Under the pieces are notes generated by a model. That model searched no databases. It saw only the letters and a list, made by a program, of their open reading frames with translations, and had not been told where the DNA came from. Shown here piece after piece: positions 1 through 8,833 of a stretch of 64,000 bases of DNA; within the stretch, counting starts at the first letter, position 1; each line of letters opens with the position of its first letter. The position numbers were made by a program, and so were the translations under genes. This stretch comes from DATMFV01 sp035555975 (lineage in GTDB: Bacteria; Verrucomicrobiota; Verrucomicrobiia; Chthoniobacterales; Chthoniobacteraceae), in contig DATMFV010000004.1 in assembly GCA_035555975.1 (NCBI GenBank), forward strand, positions 23,961 to 87,960, given 5' to 3'.

Positions 1-863
1 TTCACGCCGCGCCCTTTGGAAAGGTGCATGGAAATCTCGATGGTCGCCTTTTCGCAGACGATCCATTCGCGCGTCAGCATCGCCTCGGTGGCGTGCGTGT
101 TGGCCACGCGGAAATTCACACCGTTGCTGAAGACGCCCCGGGCAAAGATCGTGTCGGTCCCCTCGATCGCATTGGCACGGTAGAGTTCCGATTCGACAAA
201 CGCCGGGGTCGCCCAGGAAAAGAGCCCTTCATCCCCGGCGAAAAAAAGGATGTTCTGCAAATGGTGCGAAATGGCGTTGCCGCAGCACGAGTCGAGCAGG
301 ATGTAGTCATCAAGAAGGAGCCGACCCGCCCAGTTGTTGCGACCGTAATAGCGCAGCGGCCTCGGCCAGCAGGCTTCACTGGCCACCTGCAGGACCGCCC
401 CAAACTCCCCGGACAGGAGCCGTTCCTTGAGCGCCAGCCGGTAAGGCTGGTAGATGTAGTTGAAGCCGACCTGCGCCGCCTCCCTCGCCCGGGCGTCGGC
501 CTCGATCATCGCTTCGAGTTCCTCGGGATCGAGCGTCGGCGGTTTTTCCAGGTAGCAGGCGATGCCCCTCTCCACGCACGCACGGTGCATCGTCCCGTGA
601 AAACGGATCGGCGCGGCGATCGTCACCAGCCGCAGTTCATCCTGGTGGGTCGCCAGCATTTCGTCGAAATCGGTGTACATCCGCACGCCGCGCTCCTTGA
701 GTTCCAGATCGCGGACGAGATCCCCCAGCCGCTCCAGTTGCGGGTCGCACGCCGCGACGACCTTGACCAGTCCGGTCTTTTCCAGAGTCCGAAGGGCTTC
801 ATTGTGAGCCCGGCCAAAACCGCCGATGCCGGCGACGGCAACAAGAAGAGGAGTCTTTGTCAT
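1..863 (-). CDS. Gfo/Idh/MocA family oxidoreductase, partial (C-terminus off the left edge)
   Basis: NAD(P)-dependent sugar or polyol dehydrogenase family. About 287 residues are visible and the frame stays open to base 1, so the C-terminus is missing. The start is the ATG complementary to 861-863. The N-terminus (MTKTPLLVAVAGIGGFGRAH) carries the Rossmann glycine motif GIGGFG near residue 11-16. The family EKP motif is present in CYLEKPPTL, followed by the NYIYQPY stretch typical of the substrate domain. It is the last visible gene of the minus-strand run, 178 bp downstream of lysC. It is probably independently controlled, because a short inverted repeat lies just upstream of its start. Substrate unknown. 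Confidence 0.85.
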   Translation of the reverse strand, partial: MTKTPLLVAVAGIGGFGRAHNEALRTLEKTGLVKVVAACDPQLERLGDLVRDLELKERGVRMYTDFDEMLATHQDELRLVTIAAPIRFHGTMHRACVERGIACYLEKPPTLDPEELEAMIEADARAREAAQVGFNYIYQPYRLALKERLLSGEFGAVLQVASEACWPRPLRYYGRNNWAGRLLLDDYILLDSCCGNAISHHLQNILFFAGDEGLFSWATPAFVESELYRANAIEGTDTIFARGVFSNGVNFRVANTHATEAMLTREWIVCEKATIEISMHLSKGRGV

Positions 864-873
864 AAAAGGGATG

Positions 874-887
874 TAACCGGTCGGTTA
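874..887. promoter_or_regulatory. Candidate operator upstream of the Gfo/Idh gene
   Basis: TAACCG-GT-CGGTTA is a perfect 6-bp inverted repeat with a 2-bp spacer. It begins 11 bp upstream of the Gfo/Idh start codon (minus strand). Size and symmetry suit a LacI- or GntR-type operator that would block translation initiation or promoter clearance. No regulator is adjacent, so the assignment is by shape and place only. Confidence 0.3.
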
Positions 888-971
888 TGAAGCAAAAGGG
901 AGGCCATTTCCAGAGCAAACGACGATCATTTGCGCCGGACAACGGTTCCCCGCGCTTCACCGCCCCGGAGA

Positions 972-992
972 GTGGCCTTTTAAAAAGACCAC
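972..992 (-). terminator. Possible weak hairpin after lysC
   Basis: The segment GTGGCCTTTT-AAAAAGACCAC is an imperfect inverted repeat about 50 bp beyond the lysC stop on the minus strand. No run of T follows, so it is a poor intrinsic terminator; it may only be a folded 3' end. Confidence 0.2.
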
Positions 993-1041
993 CCCGCGCC
1001 ATGAATGGACGCAAACCGTCCCCGCCTCCGCAGGTCGTGGA

Positions 1042-2277
1042 TCAGGCCACCTCGACCGGCTCTCCGGAAAGCTTGAACCAGTCGTGGACGATGTTGGCCG
1101 CCCGGGTCGCCTCGTCTTCGTTGATGATCACGGCGATCTTGATCTCCGAAGTCGAAATCATCTGGATATTGATCGGCCCCTTGCCGAGCGCTTCAAAAAG
1201 ATTGGCGGCCACGCCCGAGTGCGAGCGCATCCCGATGCCGACCACGCTCAGCTTGGCGATCCCGTCGCGCGCGACGATCTTGCTGCCGAGTTCGGCAAGC
1301 AGCGGCTCCAGCGTCGTGCGGGCTCTCGGGAGTTCGTCCTTGTTGAGCGTGAACGAGATGTCGGTCGCCCCTTCGAGCGAGACATTCTGGACGATCATGT
1401 CGACCACGATCCCCGCATCGGCGATCGCGTTGAAAATGCGCGAGGCCGTACCGGGCCGGTCGGCCACCTGGGTTAACGTCACCTTGGCCTGATTGCGCTC
1501 AATCGAGATGCCCCGGATGACCACTTGTTCCATACTCTTGGTTTCTTCTTTCACAATCGTTCCCGGTTCGTCGCCGAAGGAGCTGCGCACCTCAAACGGG
1601 ACCCCGAATTTCTTGGCAAACTCGACCGAGCGCGACTGCATCACCTTCGAACCGAGGCTCGCCATCTCGAGCATCTCGTCGTACGAAATTTCGTCGAGCT
1701 TGCGGGCGCCCGGGACGATGCGCGGGTCGCAGGTGTAAACCCCGTTGACGTCGGTGTTGATCTGGCAGATGTCGGCCCGGATCGCCGATGCGATCGCAAT
1801 CGCCGTCAGGTCGGAGCCGCCGCGGCCGAGCGTCGTCGTCTGCCCGTTGTCGGTCACCCCCTGGAACCCGGCGATGACCACGATGTTGCCTTCGTCAAGG
1901 TACTGCCGGACGCGGTCCGCGCCGATGTTGCGGATCTTGGCGCGCGTGTAGCCGTCGTCGGTGACAATTCCGGCCTGGGCCCCGGTGAGCGAAACCGCGC
2001 GGTGTCCCAGCCCGTGGATGGCCATCGCCAGAAGGGAAATCGTCGTCTGTTCGCCCGTGGCGAGGAGAACGTCCATTTCGCGCTCCGAAGGCGTCTTCCC
2101 CCCGGCGACCTCTTTGGAAAGCTTGATCAGGCCATCGGTCACGCCCGACATGGCCGAGACGACGACGACGACGCGGTTGCCCGCCTGCTGTGTTGCGATG
2201 ACCCTGCGGGCAACATTCAGAATCCGGCTCGGATCGGCAACCGAAGTCCCCCCATATTTTTGAACGATAAGACTCAT
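1042..2277 (-). CDS. lysC: Aspartate kinase
   Basis: Phosphorylates L-aspartate with ATP, the first step to lysine/diaminopimelate, threonine and methionine. The 411-residue protein starts with the kinase signature VQKYGGTSV (residues 6-14). It contains LGRGGSDLTA and INTDVNGVYTCDP in the catalytic domain, and ends in two ACT domains (from about residue 265; for example LTQVADRPGTASRIFNAIADAG-type sequence), which normally bind the feedback inhibitor. Length matches the short monofunctional LysC class. It lies 46 bp downstream of lepA on the same strand, so co-transcription is possible. Annotated start ATG. Confidence 0.97.
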   Translation of the reverse strand: MSLIVQKYGGTSVADPSRILNVARRVIATQQAGNRVVVVVSAMSGVTDGLIKLSKEVAGGKTPSEREMDVLLATGEQTTISLLAMAIHGLGHRAVSLTGAQAGIVTDDGYTRAKIRNIGADRVRQYLDEGNIVVIAGFQGVTDNGQTTTLGRGGSDLTAIAIASAIRADICQINTDVNGVYTCDPRIVPGARKLDEISYDEMLEMASLGSKVMQSRSVEFAKKFGVPFEVRSSFGDEPGTIVKEETKSMEQVVIRGISIERNQAKVTLTQVADRPGTASRIFNAIADAGIVVDMIVQNVSLEGATDISFTLNKDELPRARTTLEPLLAELGSKIVARDGIAKLSVVGIGMRSHSGVAANLFEALGKGPINIQMISTSEIKIAVIINEDEATRAANIVHDWFKLSGEPVEVA

Positions 2278-2323
2278 GAAGAGCTGTCCATTTTCTTACA
2301 AGAGAAGCCGGGTTGTCAATGAA

Positions 2324-4120
2324 CTAACTGGACTTGAGCACCTCGATGAACGCCTCCTGCGGGATGTTGACGCGCCCGATCGCCTTCATCCGCTTTTTGC
2401 CTTCCTTCTGCTTTTCAAGCAGCTTGCGTTTCCGGCTGATGTCGCCACCGTAACACTTGGCGGTCACATCCTTGCGGCTGGCGGAGACGTTTTCGCGTGC
2501 GACGATCTTCCCGCCCACGGCGGCCTGGATCGCCACCTGGTAAAGCTGCGTCGGGATGACCTCCTTGAGCTTCGCCGTCAACTGCCGCCCGCGGGCTGCC
2601 GCCTTGTCGCGGTGAACAATGCTGGAGAAGGCGTCGACCGGCTCGCCGTTGACGAGGATGTCGAGTTTGACCAGCTTCGAGACCCGGTAGCCCGCCGTCT
2701 CGTAATCCATCGATCCATACCCGCGGGTGACGCTTTTGAGCTTGTCGTTGAAATCGACCAGGATTTCGTTGAGCGGCAGTTCGCAGGTCAGCATGACGCG
2801 GCGGCTGTCGAGCGATTCGGTCTGCTCCACCACCCCCCGCTTCTCGAGGATGATCTGCATGATCTCGCCGATGTAGTCGTTGGGCACCAGGATGAACGCC
2901 TGGACGATCGGTTCGCGGATCTCCTCGATGACGCTCGCGTCAGGCAGGTAGGCCGGGTTGTCGACCTCCAGCTCCTCGCCGTTGGTCTTGAGCACCTCGT
3001 AGATGACCCCCGGGTAGGTTGAGATGATGTCCATCTCGTACTCGCGGCGGAGCCGTTCCACGATGATCTCCATATGCAGCAACCCGAGGAAGCCGCACCG
3101 GAACCCGAACCCGAGTGCCACCGAGCTTTCCGGCTGATAGACAAACGCCGCGTCGTTGATCTGCAACTTGCCCATCGCCACCTTGAGCCGCTCGAAATCG
3201 GCGGTGTTGATCGGGTAAATCCCGCTGAAAACCATCGGGTGAATCTCCTGGAAGCCGGGCAGCGGTTCGTCGGCGGGGTGGTGCTGTTCGGTCAGGGTGT
3301 CGCCGATCCGGATCTCGCTCGTCGTCTTGATGTTGGCGATGAAGTAGCCGACATCGCCCGCCGCCAGTTCCTTGCGCATCTCCATTTTCGGGGTAAACAC
3401 GCCGACTTCCTTGATCTCGTAGTTCTTGTTGGTGCTCATCAGCTTGACCCCGAGGCCGGGCTGGAGCCGCCCCGAAGCCATGCGGATGTAGGCGATCACC
3501 CCCCGGTAGGTGTCAAACACCGAGTCAAAGACCAGCCCCCGCACCCGTTCATCCCCAAAGGGGCGGGGCGAAGGAATCCGTTCCACGATCTTTTCCAGAA
3601 TCTCTTCAATGCCGATCCCCGCCTTGGCGCTGGCGGCGATCGCTTCATCGCCCGGGATCGCCAGAATATCCTCCAGTTGCTTGCGGCACGCCTCGACATC
3701 GGCATTCGGGAGGTCGATCTTGTTGATGACCGGGATGATGGTGAGCCCCTGCTTGTGGGCGAGGTGGACGTTGGCCACCGTCTGCGCCTCGACCCCCTGC
3801 GCCGCGTCGACGATCAGGAGCGCTCCTTCGCACGCCGCCAGCGAACGGCTGACTTCGTAGGCGAAATCGACGTGCCCCGGCGTGTCCATCAGGTTAAGGA
3901 TATAGGTCTCCCCGTCCGCCGCCGTATAGCGCATCGAAACCGGGTGGGCTTTGATCGTGATCCCCCGCTCCCGTTCGAGGTCCATCGAGTCGAGGTGCTG
4001 GTCCTGCGATTCACGTTTGGTGATCGTCTGGGTCTTCTCCAGCAGCCGGTCGGAAAGGGTCGTCTTCCCGTGGTCGATGTGAGCGATGATGCAAAAATTG
4101 CGGGTCTTCTGAATGGCCAT
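2324..4120 (-). CDS. lepA: Elongation factor 4 (LepA), translational GTPase
   Basis: Ribosome-associated GTPase, known in other bacteria to act in translation and in 30S assembly. The 598 residues match the usual LepA length. The G1 motif is in IIAHIDHGKTTLSDRLLE (near residue 10-27), G3 is DTPGHVDF and G4 is NKIDLP. The LepA-specific C-terminus is present: CYGGDISRKRKLLEKQKEGK and VNIPQEAFIEVLK. It follows the transglutaminase gene by 135 bp; that gap holds a large perfect inverted repeat, so lepA probably has its own promoter. Confidence 0.98.
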   Translation of the reverse strand: MAIQKTRNFCIIAHIDHGKTTLSDRLLEKTQTITKRESQDQHLDSMDLERERGITIKAHPVSMRYTAADGETYILNLMDTPGHVDFAYEVSRSLAACEGALLIVDAAQGVEAQTVANVHLAHKQGLTIIPVINKIDLPNADVEACRKQLEDILAIPGDEAIAASAKAGIGIEEILEKIVERIPSPRPFGDERVRGLVFDSVFDTYRGVIAYIRMASGRLQPGLGVKLMSTNKNYEIKEVGVFTPKMEMRKELAAGDVGYFIANIKTTSEIRIGDTLTEQHHPADEPLPGFQEIHPMVFSGIYPINTADFERLKVAMGKLQINDAAFVYQPESSVALGFGFRCGFLGLLHMEIIVERLRREYEMDIISTYPGVIYEVLKTNGEELEVDNPAYLPDASVIEEIREPIVQAFILVPNDYIGEIMQIILEKRGVVEQTESLDSRRVMLTCELPLNEILVDFNDKLKSVTRGYGSMDYETAGYRVSKLVKLDILVNGEPVDAFSSIVHRDKAAARGRQLTAKLKEVIPTQLYQVAIQAAVGGKIVARENVSASRKDVTAKCYGGDISRKRKLLEKQKEGKKRMKAIGRVNIPQEAFIEVLKSS

Positions 4121-4187
4121 GCGAGTCGTCCACTATGGGGCTGCTCCCGGCGGACGTCAACGGTTCTGTAAGGCGCGTCGCGAGGGA

Positions 4188-4242
4188 GGGGGTCAGTCAA
4201 CAAATCTTGACAAAATCTGTCAAGATTTGTTGACTGACCCCC
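4188..4242. repeat. Perfect 25-bp inverted repeat with a 5-nt loop
   Basis: Left arm 4188-4212 (starting GGGGGTCAGTCAACAAATCT) and right arm 4218-4242 are exact reverse complements, separated by AAATC at 4213-4217. It starts 13 bases past the transglutaminase stop and 68 bases before lepA. There is no T-tract on either strand, which argues against a simple intrinsic terminator. The perfect arms and 5-nt loop resemble REP/RAYT-type or MITE-like hairpins. No second copy was noticed in the window. Confidence 0.8.
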
Positions 4243-4255
4243 AGATTATCACGGC

Positions 4256-6286
4256 TCAAGCGACCGGCTCCGGCACCGTTTTTGCCGGTTTGAACGCCGC
4301 CACCTCGCGGCAGAATCCGGCGAGGTCCTCCTCCGGCACCGCCAGCTTCCAAGGGGCATAACGGAGGAGAGCGTACCGGCTGAAAAGCGGCTCCAGCACC
4401 GGCCGCAGGTCGGGCCGCAGGTTCACGACCCGTTCACAGTAGGCCGCCGGCGTCTCTCCGGGCTTTCGCTCCATCCCGAGCCGGGCCAGCTTCAACCCGA
4501 GTTGCCGGTAGGCCATCTCCAGCGGTTCGGCGGCGGGAGGCCGCCGCAGCCACCACCAGAGCGCCGCCATCACCGCCCCCGCCGCCAGCAGCGAGGCGAG
4601 AAAGATCGTCGCCGTCCGGAAACGGTAGAGGCCGATGGAGTTGAAAAACTCCCGCTGCACGTCGTGGTCGTAACCGAGCACCCAGAGCGTCCAGCGGTAG
4701 TTGATCGCGGCCCACTGGTAGCTCAACCGCCGCATCTGGAGGAATCCCTCGCCGCCGAAGTCGCCCTGGACGGCATCCCCCGCCGTCTCCTCCTCGACCG
4801 CCTGCAACGGCAGCGCGGGCGTCTGCCCCGCCGCGCCGGGAACGAAGCGGGTCGGGTCGATCCGCACCCACCCTTCATCCTCCAGCCAGACTTCGCTCCA
4901 GGCGTGGGCATCCGACTGGTAAATCGAGTAAAACCCGCCGATCGGGTTCCACTCGCCCCCGGCATAGCCGATGATCGTCCGCGAAGGAATGCCCGCCATC
5001 CGCATCAACGACGAATAAGCGGCGGCATAATGGGAACAGAACCCGACCTTACGGTTAAAAATGAACTCATCAAGCATCTCCCAGCCGTCGCGATGACCGT
5101 AGCCGCCCGAAGAGAGCGTGTACTGGAACCCCCCGCTGGAGAAAAAACGTTGCGCCGCAGCCACCTTTTCCCGCGGTGTCCCTTTCCACGAGTCGGCCAG
5201 ATCCCACAGCCGTTGCGAGATCGCCCCTTCGTCCCTGGGAAGCCGGAGCGCCATCGCCCGCTCCATTTGCGAAAGCGGTTCGACCAGTTCGCCTGAAAAA
5301 GCCTCGTAAAGCCGCCGCTGGTCGACCCGTGTTCGCGACAAAAGGTAACGCCCCAACTGCAATCTCGAGCGCTCCGGCCCCATCAACGGCTGGTCGAGCG
5401 CCAGCAGCCAGTAGCCGCCGTGGGGTTCCAGAATGACCTCCTGGTGAATCCACCTCCCCTGCCGCCCGGTCGTCCCCTGCGCGAGCATATCCCGAAAACC
5501 GCCCCGGTACCACTCCAGCCCCCGGCTCTGCCAGAGCACCACCCCGCGCCAGTAATAGGGCGACTGCTTCGGGTCGTAGCCGAGAAAACGGACCCGGAAG
5601 GCGAGCGACCCGTCGGCCACCAGTTCCTCCACCGTCCCCGGCCGGAGTTCGTCGGACATGCCGGTCGTCTGCTTGCGAAAAAGCTGCACCCCAAACCCCT
5701 GCGGCGCACGCGGAAAAAAGAAAAAGAGCAGGAGGATGATCGGCGCCCCCTGCACGAGAATTTTGGCCACCTGCCCCGTGGCGATCCGCAGCGCCTGGGA
5801 GCCATGGCGCGCATTGCCGAAATGAAAGCGGTGGAGGGTCATCCCGAGCACCAGGAAAAGGCAGCCGACGATCAGCGAAACGCTCAACTCACTGGAAATG
5901 AACAGGTTGCAAAGGAGCAGGAAATAGCCGAGCGACAGGGCGACCCGGTAGTCGCGCGCGCGACGCAGTTCCAGGATCTTCACCCCGAAGAGCCCGAGAA
6001 AAAGCGCCACCCCCGGCTCCATCCCGACCACGCTGCCGTGTACAAACCAGACCACCCCGGCCCCGATCAGCAACATCCCCCAGAGCACCAGCCGCGAGAC
6101 CCCTTTCGCTTCCCTCAAACCGTTGAGAAAAAGAAGTATCGCCGTGATAAAACAGGCGACCACCGGAAACCCGACCGCACCCATCAACGGAAGCGAGGCG
6201 GCGATCAACACCGCGCCGAGCCAGAGCCCGTCGCCCAGGGTGACCTCCGACACCTTCCCCCTGCCAAACCGCCGCCCGCCGCTCAT
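4256..6286 (-). CDS. TgpA-like membrane transglutaminase (DUF3488/transglutaminase-like)
   Basis: Integral membrane protein with a papain-like transglutaminase core, about 676 residues from the ATG at 6286. Several hydrophobic segments fill residues 20-190. A papain-like triad is visible: Cys near 417 in VGFCSHYAAA, His near 461 in DAHAWSEVW and Asp near 477 in VRIDPTRF. One more membrane segment (about residues 560-585) precedes a C-terminal DUF4129-like tail. The start overlaps the stop of the DUF58 gene by 4 bp (ATGA), giving a moxR-DUF58-transglutaminase operon, a widely conserved trio. An upstream extension in frame to 6517 is unlikely because it lies inside DUF58. Cellular role inferred only: peptide cross-linking or cleavage at the cell surface. 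Confidence 0.9.
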   Translation of the reverse strand: MSGGRRFGRGKVSEVTLGDGLWLGAVLIAASLPLMGAVGFPVVACFITAILLFLNGLREAKGVSRLVLWGMLLIGAGVVWFVHGSVVGMEPGVALFLGLFGVKILELRRARDYRVALSLGYFLLLCNLFISSELSVSLIVGCLFLVLGMTLHRFHFGNARHGSQALRIATGQVAKILVQGAPIILLLFFFFPRAPQGFGVQLFRKQTTGMSDELRPGTVEELVADGSLAFRVRFLGYDPKQSPYYWRGVVLWQSRGLEWYRGGFRDMLAQGTTGRQGRWIHQEVILEPHGGYWLLALDQPLMGPERSRLQLGRYLLSRTRVDQRRLYEAFSGELVEPLSQMERAMALRLPRDEGAISQRLWDLADSWKGTPREKVAAAQRFFSSGGFQYTLSSGGYGHRDGWEMLDEFIFNRKVGFCSHYAAAYSSLMRMAGIPSRTIIGYAGGEWNPIGGFYSIYQSDAHAWSEVWLEDEGWVRIDPTRFVPGAAGQTPALPLQAVEEETAGDAVQGDFGGEGFLQMRRLSYQWAAINYRWTLWVLGYDHDVQREFFNSIGLYRFRTATIFLASLLAAGAVMAALWWWLRRPPAAEPLEMAYRQLGLKLARLGMERKPGETPAAYCERVVNLRPDLRPVLEPLFSRYALLRYAPWKLAVPEEDLAGFCREVAAFKPAKTVPEPVA

Positions 6287-7320
6287 CGCGCCCCCTCCCT
6301 CTTCCCGCGCCGCAGGAAGCTCCATCCCTTCCTGCGCCGTGCCGCCGGGTCGCGCCGGGCCTCCTGCGCGGGATAACGCGCCAGCCGTTCCAGCAGGTCG
6401 GCAAGGTGGGCCTGTCCCTGCCCGAGGGAGGGCGCTCCACCCGGAAAGGCAAGCCCGTAGCGCTCCCCGGCCTTCTCCTTTTCCAAGAGCCACCCTGCAA
6501 CCCGCGAGAGCTTCCACTCCACTTCCCCCGGAAGATTTTCCCAGTCAAGCAGCGACACCTTCAACGCATCGCCGCCAAACTGCTTGACCTGCATCACATG
6601 CCCGCGTGCGACCGCCTTCCAGTCGACATGCCGCTGCGATTCCCCCGGCTGGTAACGGCGCAGGCCGACAAAGTCGTCCCCCCGAACCCCTTCCGTCCCG
6701 AGGCGGTCCCCGAAATCCGCCCGGAGCGGCAACTCGCCACCGCTCACCGGGTGGGGATAGACCGGAAACTCACGACCGCCGAGGGAGGTGCGCTGCGTCA
6801 CCTGCAAAAACCCAAAAGGATAGAGCGAAGAGAGCGCGATCTCCTCCAGGCGATGAACACCCCTCGGCAGCGGCGCGAGCGTCACCACTGCCTCGCACGC
6901 TTCGCCGGTCGCCAGCGGTGGGAGTTCCGCGCCGGAGACGACTTCAAAACCGGGCAGGGACAACCTGACCCCATAACAACCGCCGCGCTCGCCGACCTGT
7001 CGGACCGCCAGCCGCACCCGCACCCGCTCCGGCACCTCCTCCCCATCGGCAGCCGCCTCTTCCGCCGGCTCCTCCCCCGTCACGGCGACCGGCGGGGCAA
7101 AGGCGGGCATCACTTCGATCACCCGCACCTCCACCTCGGCAAGGTTGCGCCACCCGTAAAGCAGACCGACACACCCCATCGCGACCAGCCCGAAGGCCAG
7201 CAGGTAAGCGGGCCCGTTGTTCTGGCTGGCGGCGGCATAGATCGTCGCGACAATGATCGCCAGCAACCGCCAGGTGCCGGCCGTCATGGAACACGAACGC
7301 CCGGCGCGCCCGCGATTCAC
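6283..7320 (-). CDS. DUF58 domain protein (MoxR-associated, VWA-like)
   Basis: About 345 residues. I chose the GTG at 7320: it overlaps the moxR stop as GTGA and has GGAGGAGG a few bases upstream. The alternative ATG at 7287 gives 334 residues but has no ribosome binding site. Two hydrophobic segments follow the N-terminus (LLAIIVATIYAAA and AYLLAFGLVAMGCVGLLYGW). The DUF58 signature is D-x-VGLR-YQPGESQRHVDWK near the C-terminal third. In characterised MoxR systems the DUF58 protein works with the AAA+ ATPase on envelope or enzyme maturation; the client here is unknown. Confidence 0.88.
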   Translation of the reverse strand: MNRGRAGRSCSMTAGTWRLLAIIVATIYAAASQNNGPAYLLAFGLVAMGCVGLLYGWRNLAEVEVRVIEVMPAFAPPVAVTGEEPAEEAAADGEEVPERVRVRLAVRQVGERGGCYGVRLSLPGFEVVSGAELPPLATGEACEAVVTLAPLPRGVHRLEEIALSSLYPFGFLQVTQRTSLGGREFPVYPHPVSGGELPLRADFGDRLGTEGVRGDDFVGLRRYQPGESQRHVDWKAVARGHVMQVKQFGGDALKVSLLDWENLPGEVEWKLSRVAGWLLEKEKAGERYGLAFPGGAPSLGQGQAHLADLLERLARYPAQEARRDPAARRRKGWSFLRRGKREGAR

Positions 7321-8297
7321 ACCGCCACCTCCTCCAGCAGTTCCAGAGCGAGCCGTTCCCCCGCATCGTGCCACCGGCCGCCATGAAGGTTCCCCCCCGT
7401 CTCGCCGCCGTTGCCGAGCCGGTGCGCCATGACCGCCAGGCCGACCGCCTGGAGGTCGTCGGGAAGAAGGTAGTCGCGCCCCTCCAGCAGCGCCCACGCC
7501 TTGGCGGCGCGCAAAAACGCGATCCCCGCCCGCGGCGAGAGCCCGACGGGGTGCCGCTCGCGGCTCGCCGCCAGCAATGCCTGGAGGTAGGCGATCACCG
7601 CATCCGAAACCCGCACGCTCCGCGCCACCGCCTGGAGTTCGCGAAGCCGTTCCCCGCTCATCACCGGTTCCAGCGTCCTGAGCAGAATGGAGCGGTCTTC
7701 CCCGAGCAGCATCCGCCGTTCGCTCTCGCGGTCGGGAAAGCCGAGGTGCAGCCGCATCAGAAAACGGTCGAGCTGCGATTCGGGAAGCGCAAACGTTCCG
7801 AGTTGCTGCGGGTTTTGCGTCGCCACGACGAAAAACGGATCAGGCAGGTCGTAGCCGACCCCGTCGATCGAAACCCGCCCTTCCTCCATCGCCTCGAGAA
7901 GCGCGCTCTGCGTCTTCGGCGTCGCCCGGTTGATCTCGTCGATCAAAACCGCCCCGGCAAAAATCGGCCCGCGATGGAACACAAACGAACGCGACGCGGC
8001 ATCAAAAATCGAGTTCCCGATGACATCCGCCGGGAGAAGATCGCTGGTAAACTGGATGCGCCGGAACTCGAGGCCGATCGACTTCGCCAGCGCGTGGGAA
8101 AGGGTCGTCTTGCCGACTCCCGGCACGTCCTCCAGCAGCAGGTGCCCCCGCGCCAGAAGTGCCGTGACGGAAAGGCGGACGATCTCCTCCTTCCCGACGA
8201 TCACCCGGTTAAGCTGCCGCAAAAGCAGGCCGATCTCTTCAATCAGGGAACCGGCATCGGCAAGCGTCGTGGTCGGGGGGGAGTCGTGATGGAGCAT
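7317..8297 (-). CDS. MoxR-family AAA+ ATPase
   Basis: Chaperone-like AAA+ ATPase of 326 residues. Walker A is VPGVGKTT (residues 58-65), Walker B is VLIDEIN (118-123) and sensor 1 is VVATQNPQ. The C-terminal lid carries the family stretch GLSPRAGIAFLRAAKAWALLEGR. It is the first gene of the moxR-DUF58-transglutaminase unit and overlaps DUF58 by 4 bp. A 115-bp gap separates it from acpS upstream, enough for a promoter. Probable role: remodelling a partner protein together with the DUF58 and membrane transglutaminase products. Confidence 0.95.
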   Translation of the reverse strand: MLHHDSPPTTTLADAGSLIEEIGLLLRQLNRVIVGKEEIVRLSVTALLARGHLLLEDVPGVGKTTLSHALAKSIGLEFRRIQFTSDLLPADVIGNSIFDAASRSFVFHRGPIFAGAVLIDEINRATPKTQSALLEAMEEGRVSIDGVGYDLPDPFFVVATQNPQQLGTFALPESQLDRFLMRLHLGFPDRESERRMLLGEDRSILLRTLEPVMSGERLRELQAVARSVRVSDAVIAYLQALLAASRERHPVGLSPRAGIAFLRAAKAWALLEGRDYLLPDDLQAVGLAVMAHRLGNGGETGGNLHGGRWHDAGERLALELLEEVAV

Positions 8298-8412
8298 GTG
8301 CTTTTTCTTGGGAGGGTGGCGGCATCCGGTCGCACCGACCGGGGAGCCTTCCCCTTATATAACGCACCCTCCGACCGTTTGCACCTTCCGAACACCCCGA
8401 TTCGGCAATTTT

Positions 8413-8820
8413 TTACCCGCCGGAAAGGTGCTCTCCCCTGCCGACGAGCAGCGCCTGCGCCACCGCGTATTGCTCCGTGTGGCTCAGGCTCAAAAAAATC
8501 CGGACGACCCCGCGCCGCTCCGCCAGCCCCACCGCGCCGCCGTGCAGGTGGAACGAGGGTGCGCCCGAGTCGGCCCGGATCACCTCCATATCGAGAAAGC
8601 CGATCTCCCGGCCGATCCCGCACCCGAACGCCTTCGAAAGCGCCTCCTTGGCGGCAAACCGCGCGGCATAATGCGGGGCGGGTTCGCGCATCTTCGCGCA
8701 ATAGGCGATCTCCCCCGGCAAAAAGACGCGTTGCAGGAACCGCTCGCCATGGCGCTCCAGCAGACCGGCGATCCGGTCGTTTTCCACGAGGTCGATCCCG
8801 GAACCGATCAGCATCTCCAT
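8413..8820 (-). CDS. acpS: Holo-[acyl-carrier-protein] synthase
   Basis: Transfers 4'-phosphopantetheine from CoA to apo-ACP, using Mg2+. The 135-residue length is typical. Metal-binding residues are visible in GSGIDLVENDRI (residues 7-18, Asp) and FAAKEALSKAFG (Glu near 58), followed by LSLSHTEQYAVA near the C-terminus. It lies 13 bp downstream of pdxJ on the same strand. The pdxJ-acpS pairing is common across bacteria and suggests co-transcription. Confidence 0.96.
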   Translation of the reverse strand: MEMLIGSGIDLVENDRIAGLLERHGERFLQRVFLPGEIAYCAKMREPAPHYAARFAAKEALSKAFGCGIGREIGFLDMEVIRADSGAPSFHLHGGAVGLAERRGVVRIFLSLSHTEQYAVAQALLVGRGEHLSGG

Positions 8821-8833
8821 AAAGCTCCCCCTG

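Noticed and set aside
7368..8822. 484-codon frame opposite moxR and acpS
   Set aside because: Spans two well-supported minus-strand genes and is very Arg/Pro-rich, typical of an antisense shadow.
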